Source: Patescibacteria group bacterium (GTDB lineage Bacteria > Patescibacteriota > Microgenomatia > Daviesbacterales > UBA10151). From it: 23,555 nucleotides of DNA. The notes beneath the pieces are model-generated. The model had not been told where the DNA came from and made no database searches. It saw only the letters and a list, made by a program, of their open reading frames with translations. This document shows, piece by piece, positions 14,160 through 20,842 of this stretch (the stretch's first letter is position 1; every line of letters starts with the position of its first letter). The position numbers were made by a program, and so were the translations under genes. Location: assembly GCA_018816815.1 (NCBI GenBank), contig JAHIVD010000011.1, positions 1 through 23,555 of the forward strand, in the 5' to 3' direction.

Positions 14160-15194
14160 ATGGAAAGTTCTGTCCGAACAATAATTGAAGAATTAAAAAT
14201 CAAGGTTACTCAAGCCAATCTCCCAAAGGAAGTTGAAGGGAAATTACTTAATTTTTTGAAATACAGTAGTTTATCAATCAATGGAGGTGTGGAATTTGTA
14301 AGTTTAATCTCTTATATTGATTTTGTAATTTCACTACCTTTTGGGAAATTGTCACAAGATATCTTAAATATAAATAGGACTAAACAAATTTTGGATAAAA
14401 ACCATTTTGGTTTACAGTCTGTTAAAGATCGAATTTTAGAATATCTTTCGGTTTTGATTTTACATAAGCAAACCAGACAAACAAACAACTTCCATGCACC
14501 GATTTTAGCCTTTATTGGTTTGGTTGGTACAGGTAAGACTTCTCTTGCATATTCTATTGCAGAAGCTTTAGGAAGACCGCTGATGAGAATACCTTTTGGT
14601 GGCTTGGGAGACTCGGCTAGTTTGCGCGGCGCATCCAGGATCCGTCCGGAGGCTGAACCAGGTCAAATTATGAAAGCTATAAAATTGGCTAAAGTTTCAA
14701 ATCCTGTTATAGTTTTAGATGAGATAGACCGAGTTGATGTTGAGCATAAAGTGGATATTATGGGAGTTTTAATAGAACTTCTTGATCCTGCACAAAATCA
14801 GGTATTTGTGGATCATTATTTGGATTTTCCGTATGATTTATCACAAGTTTTATTTATTGCAACAGCTAATAATACCGGGAATATTGCTACAGCAGTATTG
14901 GATCGGCTGGAACCAATCATGATGCCTGCTTATTCAGATGAAGAAAAACTAACAATTGGTCGGAATTATCTTCTGCCAAAAGCAATTGAAGAAGCAGGAT
15001 TGGATGAAAATATGTTGACTATTGATGAGACGATTTGGTCGCAAATACTCCGTCCTCTTGGTTTTGATTCTGGAATCAGATCTCTATCAAGATCTTTGCA
15101 AAGTATTTGTCGGAAAGTTGCCAGAAAACGAGTGGAAGGCAAGATAGGTCCATTTAGAATTCATCAGGAAAATTTAGGAGAGTTTTTATCGTAA
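14160..15194 (+). CDS. Lon-like AAA+ ATPase lacking the protease domain
   Basis: The 344 residues align with the middle of Lon protease. A helical pre-AAA segment (1-95; NLPKEVEGKLL, SYIDFVISLPFGK, HFGLQSVKDRILEYL) leads into the AAA+ module. That has Walker A G120-LVGTGKT-127, Walker B ending in D187-E188 (VIVLDEID), sensor-1 N237 in FIATANN, an arginine finger R249 (LDRLEPI) and sensor-2 R307 (GIRSLSR). The N-terminal substrate domain and the entire C-terminal Ser-Lys protease domain are missing. The stop overlaps the RNase J start, so this is a complete gene, not a split one. It should hydrolyse ATP and remodel a protein or RNA-protein partner without cleaving it. The partner is unknown; RNase J is the obvious candidate by coupling. 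Confidence 0.85.
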   Translation: MESSVRTIIEELKIKVTQANLPKEVEGKLLNFLKYSSLSINGGVEFVSLISYIDFVISLPFGKLSQDILNINRTKQILDKNHFGLQSVKDRILEYLSVLILHKQTRQTNNFHAPILAFIGLVGTGKTSLAYSIAEALGRPLMRIPFGGLGDSASLRGASRIRPEAEPGQIMKAIKLAKVSNPVIVLDEIDRVDVEHKVDIMGVLIELLDPAQNQVFVDHYLDFPYDLSQVLFIATANNTGNIATAVLDRLEPIMMPAYSDEEKLTIGRNYLLPKAIEEAGLDENMLTIDETIWSQILRPLGFDSGIRSLSRSLQSICRKVARKRVEGKIGPFRIHQENLGEFLS

Positions 15195-16888
15195 TGAAAT
15201 CATTTAAACCAAAATTTTTACCTAAGGTAAGTAGCAATCAAGCGCTAAGGATAATTCCTCTTGGCGGTGTTGGTGATGTGACCAAAAACATGTATGTTTA
15301 TGAATATGGTGAAGATATTATTATTGTTGATTGCGGAGTAGGTTTTCCGACTGAGGCCATGCCAGGAGTTGATCTGGTGATTCCGGATATTACTTATTTG
15401 CGGGATAAAATAAATAGAATCAAAGGGATCATTATTACTCATGGGCACGAGGATCACATCGGAGGGCTCCCCTTTATCTGGCCTGATATTCAGGTGCCTA
15501 TTTATACTCAAAGACTTACAGCTGGGTTTATCAGGAAAAAATTCACTGAACATAATTTGCCAAAAAACAAAATTATCGAAGTCAAAATTGATCAAAAACT
15601 AGATTTAGGGAATTTTAAGATTTCTTTTTATCAAGTATCTCATTCCATACCTGATTCTACAGGTATAGTTATACAAACACCTCAGGGAAAAATTATTCAT
15701 CAGGCAGATTTTAAGATAGATTGGACTCCTGTGTCTGGTCAGGTGACAGATGTTGGTAGAGTGGCTCAGCTTGGAATGGAAGGAGTGCTTTTGCTGCTTA
15801 TAGATTGTTTAAGAGTTGATAAGCCTGGTTTTAACAAATCAGAAAAATCTATTGAAGATACCTTTGAAAAAGCTGCTCTTGAAACGTCAGGCAAAGTGTT
15901 TATTACCATGACTTCATCGAACGTTTCAAGAATGCAGCAAGTAATTAATGTAGCAGAAAAATTAGGCAGGAAGGTTGCAGTCGTGGGGCGCTCGTTTGAG
16001 AATAACTTTCAGGTGGCTAGAGACTTGGGTTATTTATCAGTGCCCCCCAAAATCATAATTGCTCCGGATAGCATTTCCTCTTTCGCTGAGGAAAAGGTTT
16101 TGATCCTGATTGCTGGTGCGCAAGGACAATCAGGATCTTCGCTTGTGAGGGTAGCTAATGAGGAGCATAGACAAGTTAAACTTAAAGCAGGTGATAGTGT
16201 GATATTTTCTGCAGATCCAATCCCGTCGACAGAATCTGCTCAAAACGCATTAATTGATCAAATATCAAGACTGGGGGTTATTGTTTATTACTCTGCTGTG
16301 CTTTCAGACCTTCATGTTTCAGGCCATGCAGCGCTTGAGGAGTTGCGGTTAATGGTTAATTTGATTAAGCCAAAATTCGTGTTTCCTATTGGAGGGACCT
16401 TTAGACATATGGAAGCTTTTTCCAAAATGGCCAGACAGATAGGATACGAAAAAAAACAAATCCTGAATGTTGAAGAAGGAGATATTTTAGAGATTAAGGG
16501 CGGAGGTGTTAAGCTTGCCGGTAAGGTCGATGTGCAAAATGTATACGTGGACGGTTTAGGGATTGGTGATATAGGTCATGTGGTACTGAGGGATAGACAA
16601 AAAATGAGCGAAGAAGGGGTGGTGGTTGTTGTTGTATCTATTGATCAACATACTGGTCAATTGATATCTGATGTGGACATTTTCTCAAGAGGGTTTGTTT
16701 TTGAGGAGATTGCTAAAGACATTCTGGAGGAGGCAAAGGGAGTGGTTAAGAATACCTTGCAAAAGCATACCAATAAAAGCGCTGATTGGCGTTTTATCAG
16801 AAGAATTATTGAAGATTCATTAGATAAATTCTTATATAAAATAACAGAAAGGAGACCATTAATTTTATCAGTAGTGGTGGAAGTTTAA
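15194..16888 (+). CDS. rnj: Ribonuclease J (metallo-beta-lactamase/beta-CASP RNase)
   Basis: RNase J degrades or processes RNA from the 5' end and also cuts endonucleolytically. The 564-residue protein has the metallo-beta-lactamase motif H83-G-H85-E-D87-H88, H150 in SHSIPDS and D172 in HQADFKID. The beta-CASP domain has H378 in VSGHAALEEL, and a C-terminal domain follows. The usual motif C (P-x-HGEYRH) reads P398-IGGTFRH, so the expected metal-ligand His is Gly400. Length is normal for the family. The ATG overlaps the upstream TAA (TAATG), with AGGAG (15176-15180) upstream, implying translational coupling. A strong hairpin follows the stop. Confidence 0.93.
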   Translation: MKSFKPKFLPKVSSNQALRIIPLGGVGDVTKNMYVYEYGEDIIIVDCGVGFPTEAMPGVDLVIPDITYLRDKINRIKGIIITHGHEDHIGGLPFIWPDIQVPIYTQRLTAGFIRKKFTEHNLPKNKIIEVKIDQKLDLGNFKISFYQVSHSIPDSTGIVIQTPQGKIIHQADFKIDWTPVSGQVTDVGRVAQLGMEGVLLLLIDCLRVDKPGFNKSEKSIEDTFEKAALETSGKVFITMTSSNVSRMQQVINVAEKLGRKVAVVGRSFENNFQVARDLGYLSVPPKIIIAPDSISSFAEEKVLILIAGAQGQSGSSLVRVANEEHRQVKLKAGDSVIFSADPIPSTESAQNALIDQISRLGVIVYYSAVLSDLHVSGHAALEELRLMVNLIKPKFVFPIGGTFRHMEAFSKMARQIGYEKKQILNVEEGDILEIKGGGVKLAGKVDVQNVYVDGLGIGDIGHVVLRDRQKMSEEGVVVVVVSIDQHTGQLISDVDIFSRGFVFEEIAKDILEEAKGVVKNTLQKHTNKSADWRFIRRIIEDSLDKFLYKITERRPLILSVVVEV

Positions 16889-16905
16889 CCCCCTAGAGTT
16901 CATAA

Positions 16906-16935
16906 TTGTTATTGAAACAATAATTTCAATAACAA
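16906..16935 (+). repeat. 12-bp inverted repeat (stem-loop) after RNase J
   Basis: TTGTTATTGAAA (16906-16917) and TTTCAATAACAA (16924-16935) are perfect reverse complements around a 6-nt loop CAATAA. It begins 18 nt after the RNase J stop. The + strand lacks a following T-run, so it is more likely a 3'-end stabilising or processing hairpin than a canonical terminator. Confidence 0.85.
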
Positions 16936-17051
16936 GCGCATTATATTGAGATACGTTTTTCTTACAAACAAGAAGTGTCGTGGGGTAATTGCAAAGCGAT
17001 TATGATATACGAAGTTCTTGCAGGGTCGATGATTTCAGCCCTATAGTTTTG

Positions 17052-17060
17052 TGGTATAAT
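17052..17060 (+). promoter_or_regulatory. Extended -10 promoter of ftsK
   Basis: TGG followed by a perfect TATAAT (17055-17060) is a strong extended -10; no good -35 is seen, as often for such promoters. Transcription near 17067 would leave only about 9 nt before the ATG at 17076, without a Shine-Dalgarno sequence. Confidence 0.6.
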
Positions 17061-17075
17061 TATTACATTCTTTTT

Positions 17076-19178
17076 ATGGCAAGAAGAAGATCAATCTACA
17101 GATTACCTAAGTTTAAATTAAAACAGAAGACTATAACTGCTGTTGGCACCCTAGTAGCTTTTAGTTTAAGTGTTTTATCAATTGTGGCACTTTTTACCCA
17201 TTCTCAGGTTTTAATGTTTTGGAGGGATTTTTTGAATGATTATTTAGGTGTTATGAAAATTACTGCACCAATCTTTTTTTTACTCTCTGGTTTGGTTTTG
17301 ACAAAAGCTAAATGGGCAATGGCACAGACCAATGTTCTCCTGGGATTTATCTTATTAGTTTTATCCAGTATTTCATTTGTTGCAGCAATGAAATTTGAAA
17401 AAGCAGGTTTAATTGGACAAACTTTATGGACACAGCTGTCTTCTTTTGTTACTCCGCTTGGAGCAGTTACTTTACTTATATTAGTTTTTTTGGTTGGTTT
17501 GGTTGTGTTTTTTAATACTTCGTTGGAGAGAATTTTTGCTATTTTTGTTTCTCTTTTTAATATCCTGCAAAGACCATTTAAAGCAATTTTAAACCGAAAA
17601 AGGACATTTGAAGCAAAACACATCCCAATTAAAGTTTTTGGAGTTGATGAACGTCCTGCTCCGAAATCGAAAACAATACAGCAAAAAGAGACTGTAATTT
17701 CTGATGTATTGGTGCAAAATGTGGCAGGGCAAAGTAAAATATGGAAATATCCACCACTGAGTTTACTTTCTGATAAAGTAGGTTCTGCGGCTGAGCGGGG
17801 AGATGTGAAAAAGAATGCTGATATTATTGAAAAAACCCTTGATTCGTTTGGAGTTCAAGCAAAAGTTGCTGAAGTTAATGGCGGACCAGCAATAACACAG
17901 TATGCTTTGCGGATTTCAGCAGGAACTAAGATTTCAAAGATTGCTAACTTGCAGCACGATATTGCACTATCTTTGGCTACGCCTACAGGGACTGTTAGGA
18001 TTGAAGCACCTATTCCAGGAAAATCTTTGGTAGGGATTGAAGTGCCAAATCACTCTCTTGAGATAGTTGGCCTGAAACAAATTTTAGCATCGAAAGAAAT
18101 GCAGAAACACAAATCAAGATTGTCTGTTGTTCTGGGGCGGGATACTTCTTCAAAACCAATGATTGTAGATATAGACAAGATGCCTCACGTCCTGATTGCC
18201 GGTACAACAGGTTCAGGTAAATCAGTATTAATCAATGCATTTATTACTTCCTTGCTTTTCAGGAATTCACCGGACACCTTGAAGATGATTTTGATTGATC
18301 CAAAGAGAGTAGAGTTGACAAACTACAATGGTGTCCCCCATTTGTTAACACAGGTTATTACAGAGTCAGAAAAAATACTTTCTTCATTGAAGTGGGCAAT
18401 GGCTGAAATGGATAGACGTTTTAAATTATTTCAATCAGTTGGAGTGCGTAATATTACAGGTTACAACGAAATGTCCGGTTTTCAGGCACTTCCGTATATA
18501 GTAATAATTATTGATGAGCTGGCAGATTTGATGATGTTTGCGCCAGTTGAGATCGAGGATGCAATTACCAGGATTGCCCAACTGGCCAGGGCAACAGGAA
18601 TTCATTTGGTTATCGCAACTCAGCGGCCTTCTGTTGATGTGATTACAGGTTTAATTAAGGCTAATATTCCTTGTCGGATTGCATTTAACGTATCTTCTAT
18701 GATTGATTCCAGGGTTATTTTAGATGGACCTGGAGCAGAGAAATTGCTGGGACGGGGAGATATGTTATTTTTGCCTCCGGATGTTTCAAAACCGGTTCGC
18801 ATTCAAGGGGTGTTTGTTCAGGATAATGAGATCAAGAATTTGATAAAACACCTTAAGAATACTGGCATTGCTCCGGAATATACTGTAGAGGTAACGGAGA
18901 TGCCGATAGGTAGGTGGGGCGGTAAAGGCGGCAACGGAGGAGAAAAAGACAAATTATTTGATGAAGCAGTGCGAACTATTTGCCAATACGACCGGGCTTC
19001 GGCATCCCTGCTTCAGAGACGGCTAAGAGTTGGTTATGCCAGAGCTGCCAGGATCATAGATGAATTGGAAGAAGCAGGAATAATTGGTCCAGGAGAAGGC
19101 AGTAAACCCCGGGATGTATTAGTTCGCAATGCAGATGAATATTTTGCAGCTCAAAACAAAACTTCTGTTGGAAGTTAA
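17076..19178 (+). CDS. ftsK: DNA translocase FtsK
   Basis: FtsK is the septum-anchored motor that pumps chromosomal DNA during division. The 700-residue protein starts with a basic MARRRS, then four membrane segments (about residues 21-41, 62-80, 87-105, 125-147) and a short linker. The RecA-like motor has Walker A GTTGSGKS at 376-383 and Walker B IVIIIDELADL near 480. The C-terminal gamma winged helix (about 625-700; FDEAVRTICQYDRASASLLQRRLRVGYARAARIIDELE, in two parts) normally reads KOPS-type DNA signals. The frame is open from a TTG at 16989, but 17076 is chosen because it begins the basic N-terminus and follows the extended -10. The linker is short compared with E. coli FtsK, as in SpoIIIE-type proteins. 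Confidence 0.96.
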   Translation: MARRRSIYRLPKFKLKQKTITAVGTLVAFSLSVLSIVALFTHSQVLMFWRDFLNDYLGVMKITAPIFFLLSGLVLTKAKWAMAQTNVLLGFILLVLSSISFVAAMKFEKAGLIGQTLWTQLSSFVTPLGAVTLLILVFLVGLVVFFNTSLERIFAIFVSLFNILQRPFKAILNRKRTFEAKHIPIKVFGVDERPAPKSKTIQQKETVISDVLVQNVAGQSKIWKYPPLSLLSDKVGSAAERGDVKKNADIIEKTLDSFGVQAKVAEVNGGPAITQYALRISAGTKISKIANLQHDIALSLATPTGTVRIEAPIPGKSLVGIEVPNHSLEIVGLKQILASKEMQKHKSRLSVVLGRDTSSKPMIVDIDKMPHVLIAGTTGSGKSVLINAFITSLLFRNSPDTLKMILIDPKRVELTNYNGVPHLLTQVITESEKILSSLKWAMAEMDRRFKLFQSVGVRNITGYNEMSGFQALPYIVIIIDELADLMMFAPVEIEDAITRIAQLARATGIHLVIATQRPSVDVITGLIKANIPCRIAFNVSSMIDSRVILDGPGAEKLLGRGDMLFLPPDVSKPVRIQGVFVQDNEIKNLIKHLKNTGIAPEYTVEVTEMPIGRWGGKGGNGGEKDKLFDEAVRTICQYDRASASLLQRRLRVGYARAARIIDELEEAGIIGPGEGSKPRDVLVRNADEYFAAQNKTSVGS

Positions 19179-19739
19179 ATGAAATCTCAAATTGTCGAAT
19201 TATTAAAAAACGGGAAAATAGTGGCAATGCCAACAGATACTATTTATGGCATTGTTGGTTTGGCGTTTAATCCAAAAACCGTTGAAAAAATTTACTCTTT
19301 ACGCAAAAGAAGCAAAGATAAGCCAATGATAATTTTAATTTCTTCTTTGAATGAGTTGCAGAAATTTAATATTGTTTTGACAGCAAAACAGAAAGATTTT
19401 TTGAAAAAGATTTGGCCTAATCCAATCAGTGTTATTTTGCCCTGTTTGTATGAAAAATTTGCTTATCTTCATCGGGGGAAAAAAAGTCTGGCTTTTAGAA
19501 TCCCTAAAAACAAGATGCTACTGCAAATTTTAAAAGAAGTTGGACCGCTGGTGGCGCCAAGTGCTAATTTGGAAAAAGAAGAACCTGCAGAAACCATAGA
19601 GGAAGTAAAAAAATATTTTGGAGAGGAAATATCTTTTTATGTTGATGGAGGAAAACTAAAATCAAAACCTTCAACAATAGTGCGCTTGCTAGAAGATAGT
19701 ACGTGGGTAGTTTTAAGAAAAGGCTTACATAAAATTTAA
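19179..19739 (+). CDS. tsaC: YrdC-domain threonylcarbamoyl-AMP synthase (TsaC type)
   Basis: The enzyme makes threonylcarbamoyl-AMP from threonine, bicarbonate and ATP, the first step of the t6A tRNA modification at position 37. The 186 residues form a single YrdC domain: GKIVAMPTDTIYGI at the N-terminus, LRKRSKDKPMIILIS (substrate-binding KxR region), FRIPK and the PSAN motif with a following PAET. The Sua5-specific C-terminal domain is absent, so TsaC is the better name. ATG follows the ftsK TAA with no gap, implying co-transcription and coupling. The partner genes tsaB/D/E are not in this window. Confidence 0.88.
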   Translation: MKSQIVELLKNGKIVAMPTDTIYGIVGLAFNPKTVEKIYSLRKRSKDKPMIILISSLNELQKFNIVLTAKQKDFLKKIWPNPISVILPCLYEKFAYLHRGKKSLAFRIPKNKMLLQILKEVGPLVAPSANLEKEEPAETIEEVKKYFGEEISFYVDGGKLKSKPSTIVRLLEDSTWVVLRKGLHKI

Positions 19740-19817
19740 TCAAATAGCGACTTAAGCTATACTAGTAGCAGTGTTGTGATTTTTTAGTTTCTTATTTTAT
19801 AAAAGCTGAATTTTTCA

Positions 19818-19823
19818 TATAAT
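19818..19823 (+). promoter_or_regulatory. -10 box of the RodZ-like gene, leaderless arrangement
   Basis: A perfect TATAAT ends 7 nt before the ATG at 19831. No Shine-Dalgarno sequence or convincing -35 is present (TTTTAT at 19795-19800 is the best at 17 nt). Confidence 0.5.
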
Positions 19824-19830
19824 TTGCATC

Positions 19831-20469
19831 ATGAGAACTGTTGGACAAGTTTTAAAAGAAGAAAGAGAAAGAAAATTTTATACTCTAGACGAGATCGAGA
19901 AAGCTACAAAGATTAGAAAAGAATTGCTGGAGGCACTGGAAGCAGGTGAATATTCAAAACTTCCTCCGCAAACTTTTGTTCAAGGTTTTATTAAAAATTA
20001 CGGTAAATTTTTAAAACTCAGTCAAAGTAAATTGCTGGCAATATATAGAAGAGAATTTTCTGAATTGAAACACCCTCCTCGAGTTTTGGATTCATTTAAA
20101 GATCCTATTGAAAAGAAAAAATTTAAACTTACGCCAACAAGAGCTTTAGGGGGTGTGGTTTTAGGTCTGGTTATTATTTTTTTTGTTTATCTTTGGATCC
20201 AGTATAGATTTTTGGTAGGAGGACCATTTTTGGAAGTAAACCAACCGGTTGACCAGCTAAGTACAACTTCTTCGGTGGTGCAGGTTGTTGGCAGAACAGA
20301 TCCTGAGGCAAAAGTAAGCATTAACAATCAAGAAGTTGGAGTAGATACTTTCGGAAGATTCTCACAAGAGATTAAACTGATTGATAATATTAGCAATATA
20401 GAAATTAGTGCTAAATCAAAAAAAGGCCAAGTTATAAAAATCGAAAGAACAGTTTTTTTGAAAAAATAG
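19831..20469 (+). CDS. RodZ-like membrane-anchored HTH protein
   Basis: The 212-residue protein has the RodZ architecture. A cytoplasmic helix-turn-helix of the Xre-like HTH_25 type comes first (about 1-75, with GQVLKEERERK and LPPQTFVQGFIKNYGKFL), then a basic linker and one membrane segment (about 105-128). An extracytoplasmic Ig-like beta domain follows (about 131-212, with EVNQPVDQLSTTSSVVQVVGRTD in two parts). RodZ links the MreB cytoskeleton to the cell envelope and influences cell shape. The Ig-like tail differs from the E. coli RodZ C-terminus, so a different sensor or adhesin-linked role is possible. Stop is TAG; the next gene follows after 25 nt with its own -10. Confidence 0.78.
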   Translation: MRTVGQVLKEERERKFYTLDEIEKATKIRKELLEALEAGEYSKLPPQTFVQGFIKNYGKFLKLSQSKLLAIYRREFSELKHPPRVLDSFKDPIEKKKFKLTPTRALGGVVLGLVIIFFVYLWIQYRFLVGGPFLEVNQPVDQLSTTSSVVQVVGRTDPEAKVSINNQEVGVDTFGRFSQEIKLIDNISNIEISAKSKKGQVIKIERTVFLKK

Positions 20470-20478
20470 TATTAGCCA

Positions 20479-20487
20479 TGATATAGT
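20479..20487 (+). promoter_or_regulatory. Extended -10 of the small membrane protein gene, leaderless arrangement
   Basis: TGA followed by TATAGT (20482-20487) ends 7 nt before the GTG start at 20495, just inside the gap after the RodZ-like gene. Confidence 0.45.
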
Positions 20488-20494
20488 TAAGACT

Positions 20495-20785
20495 GTGGAT
20501 TATTTGCAAATTGCTTTAATTTTCTTGATTTTACTACTATCTATTTTCCTGGCCATTACCGGTATTCAAGTATTTTTTATTTTACGGGATTTAAAAAAAG
20601 CTCTGGATAAATTTAATGCAATTTTGCAGACAGGTGAAAGTATTGCAGAAAATATTGAGAAGCCAGTGGCAGTGGTTAGTAATCTGGCGACTAGTGCTGA
20701 GGCAGCTGTTGTTTCAGGTGCAGCTAAAGCATTGAACAAAATACTCAAACCAAAGAAGAAAAGGTTCTATAAGCGAACTCTGTGA
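20495..20785 (+). CDS. Small single-span membrane protein, DUF948-like, unknown function
   Basis: The 96-residue product starts at GTG and has one N-terminal membrane helix (about residues 5-30, rich in Ile and Leu). An amphipathic, coiled-coil-like segment follows (RDLKKALDKFNAILQTGESI), then an Ala-rich stretch and a very basic end (KPKKKRFYKR). The layout resembles the DUF948/YtxH-like small membrane proteins whose role is unknown. It ends in TGA, showing TGA is a stop in this genome. It lies between the RodZ-like gene and alaS. The call as a real gene rests on its coherent topology and the promoter-like -10 before it. Confidence 0.7.
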   Translation: MDYLQIALIFLILLLSIFLAITGIQVFFILRDLKKALDKFNAILQTGESIAENIEKPVAVVSNLATSAEAAVVSGAAKALNKILKPKKKRFYKRTL

Positions 20786-20827
20786 GTCTGTATGATTTTT
20801 TTACAAAAAACTCTTTAATACTATTCG

Positions 20828-20836
20828 TGTTAAGAT
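20828..20836 (+). promoter_or_regulatory. Extended -10 of alaS, leaderless arrangement
   Basis: TGT followed by TAAGAT (20831-20836) ends 6 nt before the alaS ATG. No Shine-Dalgarno sequence precedes the ATG. Confidence 0.45.
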
Positions 20837-20842
20837 AGCTTC

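Noticed and set aside
16989..17075. TTG-started N-terminal extension of FtsK
   Set aside because: It would cross the extended -10 promoter and precedes the natural basic MARRRS N-terminus; no ribosome-binding site supports it.
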